Source: Sceloporus undulatus
Lineage: Eukaryota > Chordata > Lepidosauria > Squamata > Phrynosomatidae
Assembly (NCBI RefSeq): GCF_019175285.1
Contig: NC_056523.1
Location: 126,977,538-127,041,537, forward strand
Direction: 5' to 3'
DNA: 64,000 nucleotides
Below the pieces are notes generated by a model. The model worked only from the letters and a program-made list of their open reading frames with translations. It did not search any database and was not told the origin of the DNA. Shown here one piece after another: positions 1 through 11,163 of this stretch; position 1 is the first letter of the stretch; each line of letters begins with the position of its first letter. The position numbers and the translations under genes were made by a program.

Positions 1-1041
1 CATATTAAAATTAACACTGTCCCTTTTCTTCTCCTGTATGATTTGTAACAGCTTTGCCTGATGAAGAAGCCAGTGAAATTTTGACAGTTTGTACAATGCA
101 TTTTGTGCATTTTTGTTGGCCAATAAAGTTATCATTGTTTTGTTGATTTTGAATTGTGTTGTGTTTTGCTGCATGGCCAACACAGTACCCCTGGATATGC
201 CTACTTATTGTCACTGTCTTTTTTCTGTGTTTTTTAAAAAAACAATCATTCCTTCTGTATATGCATTAATTTCCTATTTTAAAATAATCTCAACCAAATA
301 TACTTTTATAAATATGTATTTTAAAGTGCATTTTGATACATTTGTCAAATATCACATTGCAACATTTAGACTAAAAGAAAATCTGTTAAGTTATGGTCTG
401 TATAAGTTAGGGGCAAAGGGCTGCTAGTTTGAAAGCATGTAAAAGTGCAATTAGATAAATAGGTATCATTTTGGTGGGAAGGTAACAGAGTTCTGTACTG
501 TCATGCTGGCCACATAACCACTGGAGTTGCCTTTGAAAATTGCTGGCTCTTCGGCTTAGTAACGGAGATGAGCACCACTCCCTACAGTTGGTTACGACTG
601 GACATTCATGTCAAGGGGAAACCGTTACTTTTACCTTTAGTAGAAGACTGTACACTGTACACACCTCTACTAAAGGTACATCATTGTACCCAAAGCAGAC
701 ATACAGCAACTCCTTTCAAGTAATTTACTATATTGTTCTGATAATGGTCCTTTGAGGAAGTTTTTCTTCCTAAAAGAGGCATCAGTCACTACTATTTGGC
801 AGAGACACAGTATGAACAAATATTGTCTGTCTTACTTTATGCAGAAGAGAACAGTAGGCATTAAGAAGGGATAGCTTGGCCTGGTTGTTATTTATTTTCT
901 AAGAGAGAGAGGAGAACAGTGCAGCCTTGGACAAATTCTCAGGTCTTTTATGACACTTAGTCACTGTTTGCAAGGGGACAAACATGAGGTGACTATGCAG
1001 TTAAAAGTTTCAGTGCATGAGCACTGTTTGTGATGAACATA
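1..1041. other. DNAH17 intron sequence, nothing recognised
   Basis: About 1 kb of AT-rich intron before the first exon. Short open frames occur on both strands but show no conserved motif and no link to dynein. The stretch 1277-1673, between the palindromic MITE and exon 1, is similarly empty. Confidence 0.5.
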
Positions 1042-1276
1042 GGCCTGATACAGACAGGCCAGAATAAAGCTGCTTCGGGTCTCTTTGGAGGTATGTTGTT
1101 TAAATGATGCATGGGTCCTAAGAGTCCGGAAGCTGTGCCAAAGCTGCGCTCCAGTGCTAAGGATTGGAGCGTGGCTTTGGCGCGACTTCCGGACTCTTAG
1201 GACCCATGCATCATTTAAACAGCATACCTCCAAAGAGACCCAAAGCAACTTTATTTTGGCCTGTTTGTATCGGGCC
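1042..1276. mobile_element. 235-bp palindromic MITE with GGCC ends and ATA duplication
   Basis: The two halves are near-perfect inverted copies of about 110 bp around a centre near 1155-1165. The left end is GGCCTGATACAGACAGGCC and the reverse complement of the right end is GGCCCGATACAAACAGGCC. The trinucleotide ATA flanks it on both sides (1039-1041 and 1277-1279), a likely 3-bp target duplication. It carries no protein. GGCC ends and a 3-bp duplication suggest a PIF/Harbinger-like source, but that is inference. Confidence 0.75.
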
Positions 1277-1673
1277 ATAGACTTTATGGGCTCATGGTGG
1301 CTGCACAGTGCTCCAGCAGGAGCTTTCCTCAACCTGGTGGCCTCCACACTATTGAGATGGCAACTTCCATCCCCAGCTCTAGATCATTATACTCATATAT
1401 AAATAGTGTAATGGAAGTATGAGGTGGTACCTGAGGTCAGGTGCCTGTTGTAATAGATGTTATGCAGACATATGTGAATCCTAACCTCATTCCTCCAAAT
1501 TACACTGTCTGTGCTCGAATATTAATTGAAAGCAGCTGGGATACAGCAGGTGCCCAGTAGCCATACTACATCCTGCTGGAGAGTTGGCACAGTGTCCAGC
1601 AAGCACGCTGCTGTTTGTTTGTTGCTAAAAAGTTGTGGTTAGAATGATGAATTCTTTTTTCCTCCTGGCAAAG

Positions 1674-1776
1674 GTATGACAGAAACAAGCTGTCCCTGAA
1701 GGAAATCATGAATGTGCAGTACGTGTCATGCATGAATCCCACAGCAGGCAGCTTCACTGTCAATGCACGCCTACAG
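1674..1776 (+). CDS. DNAH17: DNAH17 exon 1 of window (AAA3 sensor region)
   Basis: First of eleven exons of an axonemal dynein heavy chain, a motor ATPase of the outer dynein arm. The 103-nt exon follows an AG at 1672-1673 and ends before GT at 1777. One base completes a codon from an exon outside the window, then 34 codons follow. The peptide contains [16 protein letters not shown], the conserved stretch of the AAA3 module that carries the sensor-1 asparagine and arginines facing the neighbouring nucleotide site. The next exon continues directly with RHFSVFALSFPG, so no coding sequence is missing between them. Assignment to DNAH17 rather than DNAH9 or DNAH11 comes from the whole set of exons compared with remembered family sequences, not from a search. 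The upstream part of the gene lies before base 1. Confidence 0.88.
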
Positions 1777-2086
1777 GTATTGCTTTTTGCATAGCTGGGA
1801 GAAGTTCACTGGTGGCTTTTTTTAAATCTATGGAAGCATTAGACCCTACACTACTTTATACATGCTTGAACTATGCCCCTGTGAAGAAGACAGGTTTCAA
1901 GAACTGAAAACTTTGAAAGAAACTTATATAGGAATTATCACAAATAAAAATGTGAGTTAATTAAAGTAGAGCATATTTTTCTGATGTGAACATAGCCCAT
2001 GTACAATCCAGTCACTCATTTCTCCCTTCTTGAATGTTTTAGTCCAACCAGAATCTGATTTCTTAGTGCAGTTCCAACATAAGGAT

Positions 2087-2453
2087 GGCCTGTTCTGGAT
2101 GGGCATAAAATACGTGCTCTGCGCGTACTAGGGTTAGGAAGGGGCGTCACTTCCTGACTCCCCTAACCCTAGTATGCGTGGAGCGTGCACAAAATGGTGG
2201 CAGCCATTCCACACGGGGGGGCACCATGTTGACGTTGTGGGCGCGTAACATCCGGATGTCGCGCGGCGGAAGTAACACTGCAAGTGCGTGACTAGCGCCT
2301 CGTGGTGCCACTTCTGTGCCACAAAAAGAAGCACCATTTTGGCGCTTCTTTTCGGCTGCGCCTGGGAATCGCACAGTTCGGCTGCTGTGGTTCCCGGACG
2401 CAGCAGCCGGCGCCACCAGCAGACCGCCACTTTTAGGCGGTCTGTAACACGCC
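2087..2453 (+). mobile_element. GC-rich MITE, copy 1
   Basis: 367-bp GC-rich island in AT-rich intron. It starts GGCCTGTTCTGGATGGGC and ends GGCGGTCTGTAACACGCC, with imperfectly inverted ends. The 3-bp direct repeat GAT flanks it (2084-2086 and 2454-2456). Inside is a hairpin with TACTAGGGTTAGG and CCCCTAACCCTAGTA arms, and a second with GCGCTTCTTTT-type arms. Three more copies of the same design occur at 4742-5129, 8063-8389 and 37542-37908. No coding capacity. Confidence 0.7.
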
Positions 2454-4367
2454 GATAATTCAGCACCATAGATAGTGGCAAGACTCTTTGTCATGGGATA
2501 AACCGAGTGCTGTCTGGTGAAGCTGTGGAAAGTTTTTCCTTGCTTATTTTAACATACACTTCTTCAGATTCCTGGTGACACTTCTTATATTGATAGGAAT
2601 TGGGGTTTGGGGTGGTATGGATATTATGGATAAATATGCAGGTACATCTGAAATTTTCCCTAGACACGAGGCACCCAAATAGCAAATTGTGTTGGGCATC
2701 TTTCTTTTATGAAATCCTCGCCTGCTTGTGTCACTAGACTTTTCAGGAAGAATGTCACTTTTTAAAAAAAAATTTTTTTTTTGTTTCAGTTCAGTGCTTT
2801 GGCAATTTAAAAGTATAAGAATCATTTTGACTGGGCAGGAGAGGAAGGCTATGATACCCAAGAAATCTCATGATAAAGTGGTTGAAATTTGAATTGGGAT
2901 GTTTCCTGTTCAGATACTGTAGTGTTCTTGCAAAGTCGTTGTCTTTCAGTTTCAGTCTTCCCTATTCTTAATCTGTAGGGGATGACAATAGGATTGTAGG
3001 GATTTCTGAAACAGAATCCTGTTGGTGTACTACACCAGTGTAACAATGCCAGTGTAGGTGGTCATTTGCTGCTGTTAGCTGCTTACAAGTCAGTTTTGAC
3101 TAATGGTGACTCTATGAATGAGAGTCCTCCAAGTCATTCTGTCCTCAACAGCTTTGCTCAGGCCTTGCAGACTCAAGGCAGCTGTAGTTTCCTTGACTGA
3201 GTCTATCCATCTGGAATTGGTCTTCCTCTTTTCCTACTTCCTTCAACCATATGAAGCATTATTGTCTTTTCTAGTGAGCTATATCTTGTCATGATATGGC
3301 CAAAGTACAATGGCCTCAGTTTAGTCAACTTGGCTTCTAGGGAGAGTTCATGCCTGATTTTCCCAGGATCCATTTATTTGTCTTTTTAGTAGTTCATTGT
3401 ATCCTCAGAACTTTTCTACAGTATCACATGTCAAATGAGTTGATTTTCTTCATTTTTCACTGTCCAGGTTTCACAACCATACGTAGATACTAGATATATG
3501 ATGGCAATGGACCATCCTAACTTTAATATTCAGAGATATATCTTTACACTTCAGAATTGTGTTTAGGTCCTTTATATTGCTCTTCTGAGTCCTAGACTTC
3601 TTATGATTTCTTAACTGAAGTCTCCATTCTGATTAATGACAGAGCCAAGATATGGAAAATCTTGGACTATTCCAATGTTTTCATCATCTATTTTAAAGTT
3701 ATGTAAATCCCCTATGGTCATTATTTTTATTTGCTTAATGTTCAGCTGTAAACCCACCACCATTCTTCAATAATGGTTCCAAGCATTTGCTATTTTCTGC
3801 TAGTACTGTATGGTGTCATCTGCATATCTTAGATTGCTGATGATCCTTCCCCTGATTTTCATGCCCCCTTCCTCCGAGTCTAATTTTGCATTCTGTATTA
3901 TATTTTTGACATACAAGTTAAACAGATAGGATGATAGGGTGTAGCCTTGCCTGACCCCCTTACCAATTGGAATTCATCCAATTTCTCCATATTCTGTTCT
4001 AACAGTAGCCTCTTGTTCTGAGTACAGGTTATACATCAGGGCAATCAAATGTTGTGGCACACTTATTACTTTAAGAGTGATCCATAGTTTTTCAGAGCTA
4101 TATGATCAAAGCTTTACTATAGTCGATAAAACACAGGCTGATTTTTCTTTTGAAATTCTTCAGTATGCTCCATTATCCAACATGTTTGTGATATGATCTA
4201 TAGTGCCTTCTTTCCTGAACCCATTTTGGGCATCTGGTATTTCTTGCTTCATATATGGTAACAGTCTTTTGTTGTAGAATTTTGAGCATCACTTTGTTTG
4301 CATGGGAAATTAATGCAATGGTCCTGTGGTTACTCAATCCCTAGTGTCTCTTTTCTTTGGGATCTAT

Positions 4368-4423
4368 CTATCTATGTATCTATCTATCTATCATCTGTCT
4401 ATCTATCTATCTATCTATCTAAT
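4368..4423. repeat. (TCTA)n microsatellite
   Basis: Tetranucleotide TCTA/ATCT repeat with a few interruptions, inside the antisense BovB. Confidence 0.9.
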
Positions 4424-4741
4424 TTCTATTGTGCCTTTTCCCCAGAGTGGGACCTAAGATGACTTCCAGAAATTAAAAATGTGTACGATAAAATGTAAAA
4501 ACAATTAAAATCACCTAATAAAATACATGTTCTTCATTTTTTTGTTGTCACCTTCTGTTTCTCTACGTTGATTATTTATAGAAGTTCTCCTTATTTCTGC
4601 ACCCAAGTCATTGAACAGTTGCATTCAGACTTCTTGCTCCATTTCAGTCACCTTTCACTTTTGCTTCTCTTCTGTCCTATGCTGCTTGAAGAGTTTCTTC
4701 TGTTATGTGTTGAGGCTCATCTTTCATTTTGGTGACATGTT

Positions 4742-5129
4742 GGCGGGTTACAGACCGTCCTCAAGCGGCCGTTCTCCCGCTGCCGCCATTCGCTGCGGAG
4801 GGAAGCCCCAGTGGCCAGACCGCGAGGCTTCCCGGCGCAGCGAAAAAGGAGCTCCGAAATGGTGCTCCTTTTCAAAACGCGGAAGTGGCGCTGTGAGAGG
4901 CGAAGCGTGCCCTCGCGGTGTCACTTCCGCCGCGACACATCTGGACGCTATGCGTCCAAGACGTCAAAATGGCGGTGCCCATGTGGATGGGCGCCGCCAT
5001 TTACGACGCGCTCCGCGTGTGTTGGGGCCAGGGCCGGTTAGGAAGGGGCAACTCTTCCTAACCCTAACACGCCCCTTCCTAACCCTAGCACGCACGGAGC
5101 GCATCGTAAGTGGCAGTTTGTAACCCGCC
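4742..5129 (-). mobile_element. GC-rich MITE, copy 2, nested in BovB
   Basis: 388-bp GC-rich insert in opposite orientation to copies 1, 3 and 4. It begins GGCGGGTTACAGACCG and ends TTTGTAACCCGCC, giving a perfect 11-bp inverted terminal repeat GGCGGGTTACA. It has the family's CCCTAACC/CCTAACCCTAG hairpin near 5040-5095 and the GGCGCCATTTT-like core. It interrupts the antisense BovB, so it is younger than that insertion. No clean target duplication is seen. Confidence 0.72.
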
Positions 5130-6382
5130 ATAGTGTCTTTTAGCATTGATCTCTAGCAGTGTCCAGAGTTCATCTAGTTCCTGGTTAGTTAGGCTTGATA
5201 GTGCAAATCTATTTTTCTCATTGTCTGTAAACTTTATGGGGATGTTCTTCAGGCTGTACTTTGGCATGATGGTTAGTTCAGTGTTATTTTTTAATTTTAC
5301 TCTGATTTTTACTATTAGTAGTTCATTGTCTGTTCTACAGTTTGTTATGGTTTAGTTTTTACACAAAGAATGGAGCCTATCCATCTTCTGCTTCCAATTA
5401 TGTAATCTGTTTTCCATATTGGCCATCAGGTGATGTCCTGACAGTCACTTGTTGGGTTGTTTGAAGAATGTGTTTGCCATCAACAAACTGTTGGCCTCGC
5501 AAAATTCCTTTAGCTGGTTTCCCACCTCATTTCTTGATCCAAGGCCAAATTTTCCAATAATTTTCAATTCAAAATGTCCTATTTGTGTCTACTTTAGCTC
5601 ACTCACCACAAGTACTGCAATACATTCCATTTCTTGTTTTACTATGTCTAGCTTCCCCTGATTCATGGTTTTCATAGTCCATGTTCCTGTAGTATGTGTT
5701 GTGCAACTTCAGATTTTCTTTTTATCTCTGAGCAAGTCAACAGCTGAACTTCTTTTTGGCTTGAGTCCAGTTGTGTCATTAACCACAGCACTACTCATAG
5801 TTCTCCTCTGCTCTACCTCAGTGACTTGTTCTTTCTTTTTGGATGGTCTCATCATAGGGTGTCCATAGTAAATAATCTTCAAAAGGGAAATTACATGCCT
5901 CCTTCTGTGCAGTACTAACAAGTGTTAGCTGTGGCACCATTACTGTTGTCTCTGAGAGATCCTGTGCCACTGTCACCCTTTACTACTGCTTATTTCTGAG
6001 TGCATCGACATACAGCAGCAAGGTAGAGAGGAAACTCCACTGTCCGTAGTTCTGTCTTACTCTTCTTGGGAGAACAGGAGGAGAAAAGCTGAGGGTGGCT
6101 GCCTCTTGTCATCCATAGATGAGAGTCAGTGCCCTTTTGCCCAGGCTTTGTTGTGCTCCCTTCCTCCAGCTTCCCCAGCTTTGAAGGTGACATGACACCT
6201 TCTTTAAATTTCAAACCAGTAAGAACAAACTTCCAGACACTCAGCAGAGGCTTGTTCCTATGCCTGCTCCACTCCAAGTACCTCTATATAGGTGGTCATA
6301 GCCTGTGGGGGAAAAGGGGTCATAGGTTCTGCAGCCAGGAAGGCAGGAAGGCAGACACAGGGGAAAGAGACTACTTGGAGCA

Positions 6383-6657
6383 AGCAAATTTTGTCTTCCT
6401 CATCTTGCCAGTATTATGTGATCCTAATTCAGCTACTAACATAGTGCACCGGCAGGATTACTGACAATATATAAGTTGAAATTTGAACACACTCTTAAAG
6501 AGTGTCCTTTTTATACAATTCTTTAAGAGTGTGTTCAAATTTCAACCTATACATTGTCAGTAATCATGCCGGTGTCAGTAATCCTGCCGGTGCACTATGT
6601 TAGTAGCTGAATTAGGATCACACAATACTGGCAAGAGGAGGAAGACAAAATTTAGCT
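6383..6657. repeat. 275-bp near-perfect palindrome
   Basis: The left arm (6383-6508) and right arm (6519-6657) are inverted copies differing at only a few positions over the outer 83 bp. The right arm has an extra 18-bp duplication in its CAGTAATC-TGCCGGTG segment. The hinge is a short T/A stretch near 6508-6518. Transcribed either way it would fold into a long hairpin. It looks like a foldback or MITE, but the outer ends show no clear target duplication. Confidence 0.8.
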
Positions 6658-6725
6658 TACAGTTGTAAACCGCTTAGACACTGCTTAGGCGGTATGAAGC
6701 AGTAGATAAATGAAGCTTGTTTGTT
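6652..6725 (+). mobile_element. 3' tail fragment of a LINE-type repeat
   Basis: Starts TTAGCTTACAGTTGTAAACC and continues with GGCGGTATGAAGC and ATAAATGAAGC, the pattern of a vertebrate LINE 3' tail. A 33-nt stretch from 6652 to 6684 is identical, inverted, to the sequence on both sides of the hAT element at 26924. Confidence 0.55.
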
Positions 6726-6749
6726 TGTGAGGAGGGCGGGGGAACACAT

Positions 6750-6872
6750 TTTTTTAAAAAATAAATAAAATTAATCAAAAAATCGATAGAATGGTTTAGC
6801 AACTACTTACCTTTGCAAATAGTTGCTTGACCGTTCTACGATTTTTCGATTATTATTTTTTAAAAAAAGAAC
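6750..6872. repeat. AT-rich palindrome of about 120 bp
   Basis: An arm with AATCGATAGAATGG then TAGCAACTACTT is mirrored by ATAGTTGCTTGACC then GTTCTACGATTTTTCGATT. The loop is short (about 6802-6820). The region up to about 7110 also holds inverted GAATTGATTCTG / CAGAATCGATTC segments, so all of 6725-7110 may be one MITE whose limits I cannot fix. Confidence 0.6.
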
Positions 6873-7559
6873 CCAAAAAGGCAGCATAGGGGTGTGTGTG
6901 TGACATCTCTGGGGAGGAATGGTACACACCCCTCTGCCATTTGTCCCTCCCCTTAGAAAGAATTGATTCTGATCTGGCATTCTCACTTATTGGACACGCT
7001 TCAGAATCGATTCTTCTGAAAAGAACCGCAAAAAACTATTATCAGGAAAACCTGTTTTTGTTTTTTTTTTGCATTTGTCCTGCTTTGTCTCAACTGGAAT
7101 TAATCCAATGAGGATAGGAATCAGTTTCAAGTGGGAACAAGGGTTATATGCCCTGAATAACGATTTGCTTCAAATTGTTGTGGGAATGACCCCAAATACT
7201 CTATCTCTCTAGAACTCAGAACTATTTAACTAACTTTAATTTTCTTGGTGTTTCCCATTTGTGACTTTTGAGAAATCACATGTTCTGGGAGGTATTAAAT
7301 GGCAAATGCTGCTCTGAATCTTCCACCCAGGACCACCATCTGCACCTGTGTTTTTTATTTGAACTTGTTGTCATGTGCGCCCCCCTCCAAATTGGCCAGA
7401 GTTCCCTCTTGAGTCAGGTTTGTGAAAACTCTTAGACCTTTCTTACTCTTAGGCCAAGGGAAGTGTTGTACCAATGAAGGCACTTATACCCCAAACTCAC
7501 TGTCTTTTGGTTCCAGTGCAATTTACCCACCGATTCTTATTGTGTTTTCTTCCATGCAG

Positions 7560-7799
7560 CGCCACTTCAGTGTCTTTGCTCTTTCATTTCCTGGGTCAGA
7601 TTCTCTGTCCACCATTTATAGCACCATCCTAACACAGCATCTAAAGCGGGAGAACTTCTCTGGGGCTGTTCAGAAATCATCCCAGCAGTTAATAAATCTG
7701 GCACTTGCCCTTCACCTGAAAGTGGCAGCAACATTCCTTCCAACAGCGGTCAAATTTCATTATAACTTCAACCTAAGAGATCTCTCCAATGTTTTCCAA
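7560..7799 (+). CDS. DNAH17: DNAH17 exon 2 of window (AAA3 C-terminal part)
   Basis: The 240-nt, 80-codon exon sits between CAG ending at 7559 and the strong donor GTAAGT at 7800. It begins RHFSVFALSFPGSDSLSTIY and ends NLRDLSNVFQ, the small helical lid of AAA3. FNLRDLSNVFQ followed by GIL (next exon) is a hallmark of beta-class axonemal heavy chains. The exon is phase 0 at both ends. The intron before it is 5.8 kb and carries an antisense BovB and several MITEs. The intron after it is 13.9 kb and carries the DIRS element. No stop or frame problem is seen. The MITE at 8063-8389 and a CR1 end begin only about 260 bp after the donor. Confidence 0.93.
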
Positions 7800-8062
7800 G
7801 TAAGTAACATTTCCTCTTTGGGAGTTCACTGCTTCTTCCTCTGGGATATGTGCTCCTTTAGCTAGATAGGCCCAAAAATTAAAGGAAGTGATACTGGCTG
7901 TATCATGTTCTAACATCATGTTCTTTACTAATAGCAGTTCCAAAACATAAAAATAACAGGTTGCAATACCCACCGGAATAAGAGGCTGACCCAATGTTTG
8001 ATGAATTTGGTTAATTTTCCTGTTATTTGTATACTGATGCTGTGTGCTTCTGTTGAATCTTG

Positions 8063-8389
8063 GGCCCATTCCGCATGGGCGTAAAGTACGTCCCCAGGAC
8101 GTACTAGGGTTAGGAAAGGGCGTGCTTTACGCACGCCCCTAACCCTAGTACGTCCTGGTGACATACAAAATGGTGGCGCCCATTCTACATGGGCGCTGCC
8201 ATCTTGATGTCGCGGACGCGTAGCATCATTGGTCACTTGCGGCGCCACTTCCGGGGCGCAAAAAGAAGCCACTTTTTGCGGCTTCTTTTTGTTGCGTCTG
8301 GGAACTGCGCGGTTTGACTGCTGCGGTTCCCGGACGCAGCAACCGGCGGCGCCGGCCGAGCACCCATTTTGGGCGCTCTGTAACGTGCC
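8063..8389 (+). mobile_element. GC-rich MITE, copy 3, at a CR1 tail
   Basis: 327-bp copy starting GGCCCATTCCGCATGGGC and ending GGGCGCTCTGTAACGTGCC. The internal hairpin TACGTCC...GTACTAGGGTTAGG / CCCTAACCCTAGTACG is well kept. It abuts the 3' tail of the antisense CR1 at 8390, and GAATCTT occurs on both sides, which may reflect insertion into the CR1 tail repeat. No exact duplication. Confidence 0.7.
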
Positions 8390-8760
8390 ATAGAATCTTA
8401 GAGTTGGAAGAGACCACAAGGGCAATTCAGTCCAACCCCCTGCCATGAAGGAACTCTCTATCAAAGCATCCCCGACAAATGGCCATCCAGCCTTTGTTTA
8501 AAGACTTCCAAGGAGGGAGATTCCACCACTTTCCAAGGGAGCATGTTCCACTGTCGAACAGCCCTTACTGTCAGGAAGTTCCTCCTAATGTTGAGATGGG
8601 ATCTCTTTTCCTGGAGCTTTCATCCATTGTTCCAGGTCCTGTTCTTTGGAGCAGCAGAAGACAAGCTAGCTCCCTCCTCAATATAACATCCCTTCAAATA
8701 TTTAAACAGGGCTATCATATCACCTCTTTTCCTTCTCTTCTCCCAGAAAAGAGAAAAAGA
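8390..8760 (-). mobile_element. CR1 LINE 3' end, antisense
   Basis: The + strand begins TAGAATCTTAGAGTTGGAAG, the reverse of a CR1 tail, and continues with CCAACCCCCTGCCATG and then the region encoding the CR1 C-terminus (compare 28690-28980 on the + strand). The 5' end is truncated near 8760. Confidence 0.85.
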
Positions 8761-8769
8761 GACTAGGCT

Positions 8770-11160
8770 GCTAGCTGCATCCAGTTAAAATTATCCACAA
8801 ACTGTACAGTTTTTCTTTGGTACTTGGATATAAATTTACTGTGACAGAAAGAGGAGAATGGGCCAGGAGCCCCTGCCTAGGCTGAAATGAGACATGTGGA
8901 GGTCTAATGAGAACTTGTGCCCCACTTTGCTTAATCACTGTTTGATACCTTTGGGAAAAATGTTTGAGATTTCTACCTTATTATCTGCACTGAATAGCGA
9001 CGTAGAAGATTTTAAAACCAATTAGCAGTAATTGTGTTAGTATCATAGAAAGCTCTGATTGTCTTTCCACCTAGTCAGATGAAATATCTCATATGAAGTA
9101 CCTCTTATTTTCATGCTAGCAGGAAAATAATGCCAAAACTAGTTTGGGGCTATACATTTCTGTTTTGTAATTTACTTCATGCTAGACAGAAGCTTCTTTT
9201 TTAACTTCTAATGTGAATGTGAATGCAGAAACATTTAGAAAAGTGGCCCTTTAATATCCCCATTAATTCTAGGCAGGAAATCAAGATGTTCAGCGTTTAA
9301 TGGCTTTGAGTATCAAGGATACTTGAAGATTGCTCTTACAACTGCTGTTTTCTAGTTGACTGAGAAGTATATGATACATAATATGCATACAATTCCAAAC
9401 GCTTGATATGTTAGCATGTTCAAGCATGGTATGGCTTAAAAAACACCCTCTGTTCCATTAGCACCCATACTGGTCAATGAGAAAAAAATCCCACAACAGA
9501 GTGTGCACTTCTCATGTTCTCAAGAACGTTTCACTGTTCTTGCTGGCAAGAAAGGTTGACAGTGAGGGAAAACATCCAAAAATTAGGATAGATGTTTTAT
9601 GTGTAAGGTTTGTAGTGCAGAGTCAGTCTTAAGATAGTAGTTGCAGACTGACTGAATTACTCAGTGGTAAGTGCTGCAAGCATCATGTTATAATTCACTC
9701 TCTGGGACAAAGAAGGAATGACTGACTACTATTTCTGAAGACATAAAGGCTGGCTGTAGTGCATCTGTGTTTCTTACCTTGGCTGAAATGCACAGATTCT
9801 TGAGAAGAAAAAGAGCAGAACTAGAGAGAGGAGTGATGGTCTTTATAGGCAGCACCAAAGCTAAAGATTGTATACTAAGGACAAAATTTGATTGAATGAG
9901 AAAGCACTCTTTAATTAGTAGAAAATCAACATCATCATCTGGTGGTGGTATATTCTGCCCTGAAAAGCTAAACATGGTATTCTTTCTGCTCTGTCCCAGC
10001 CAGAATTAATCCATTACTTTCTTGCACGGTATCTGCATCTTTAAATAATTACGTACAAGGTTTTCTCATTTAATGTAACAAAAGACATTTCCAGGCTTTA
10101 TTTTTTTTAAAAAAAAGACCTATGGGTCTTGCTCTGTAGGAAGTAAACTTTATTGTTTTGTGTGCAAAACTTGTTGCATGACATTTCCTCCTCATTCTGA
10201 AGCCCTCTTCCATCTTGAAAGAGATAACAGTGCTAGTTGAAGAATACTGAAGGCTTAGTTATTTTAGCTGACAAATTACTAATTTCTTAACATAATATAA
10301 AGAAAACCTGTGAGATAGAGCTTAATTTTGCACACTTGATTTATCACTTGTGTATGTGTGTGCTTCCAAATGAATGCATTCTTGTAAAAGCAAGATTGAA
10401 AAAGTTAATTGCCAAGCTTGGTGCTCTCATTCTCACATCCTTTTGAATCTCATACAGGACCTGCTGAAGTCTATGGGATTTACCAGCAGATAACTGAAAG
10501 CAGGATTGCACTGTATTTGTTCTGACCTGGTGGTGCCTATTTTGAGTACCTAGAAAATAATGGCCATGCTCTAATCTGTGTGGAATTATAAAGTGAGAAT
10601 GAAATATACAGATGTTCTTACATTCTTTGACTCTAGCATACAATAATTTCCACTTGAGGAAATTTGCAGAGCTGCAAACTGGGCTACACTCTCTATTTTC
10701 ACTAAACTCTACAAACCAGATAAATTTCCTCCAGGCAGATCCTCCTTCGGCTCCTTGCAACACAACTTTCTCACTTGCCACCTTTTCACCCAGTTCATGT
10801 TTCTTAGCTAGGGTAGTTCCTGTACTTGGATGAATTCTTCTTCATCAGATGAACATGGTAAACTGAAGGATTTACCATAAAGATCCAATCTAGCCAAGGT
10901 TCTTATATTCTTGGCTGGGAAGCAAATTGAAGCCAGCGATCCAGCAGAAAATACCTTGTCTAAAAAAGGAACACATGATTACTTGTCTTGCTTAGGTGGC
11001 AAAAGGAGTTAACTCATACTTGAATGACTCCTTTTCATTGGCTAGAATGGACCTTCATAGTAAGTCCTCCAATGTGCCATGTTGCACAATCACACACACA
11101 ATCAGTAGGATGAGGTGCCATGTATTGAGGACTTTATCCTACCTTGTCAGTGCTAAAAAA
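8770..11160. other. DNAH17 intron, nothing recognised
   Basis: About 2.4 kb of ordinary AT-rich intron. The longest open frame (minus strand, 10344-10781) has no recognisable domain and no splice or start support. Confidence 0.5.
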
Positions 11161-11163
11161 ATT

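Larger units (their letters stand above)
3060..5960 (-). mobile_element. BovB/RTE LINE, nearly full, antisense
   Basis: On the minus strand the stretch reads as a decayed BovB-type RTE retrotransposon. The 3' end at 3062-3400 has the family's C-terminal coding and tail region, matching other BovB ends in this window (25885, 38474, 62945). The middle (3400-4700) corresponds to the reverse transcriptase region. The part at 5600-5760 resembles the endonuclease half, recognisable by its gattcatgg...gttcct phrase on the + strand. The frame is heavily broken, with no long open stretch left. A GC-rich MITE (4742-5129) and a TCTA repeat (about 4368-4423) interrupt it. About 2.5 kb of BovB remains against a usual 3.2 kb. 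Confidence 0.7.

Noticed and set aside
2147-2494. 115-codon minus-strand open frames
   Set aside because: They coincide with the GC-rich MITE and have low stop density because of GC content.
5040-5095. Interstitial telomere repeat
   Set aside because: CCTAACCCTAAC-like stretches occur at the same place in several copies of a MITE family, so they are element sequence, not telomere remnants.
10344-10781. 145-codon minus-strand open frame
   Set aside because: No motif, no splice or start context, in plain intron.
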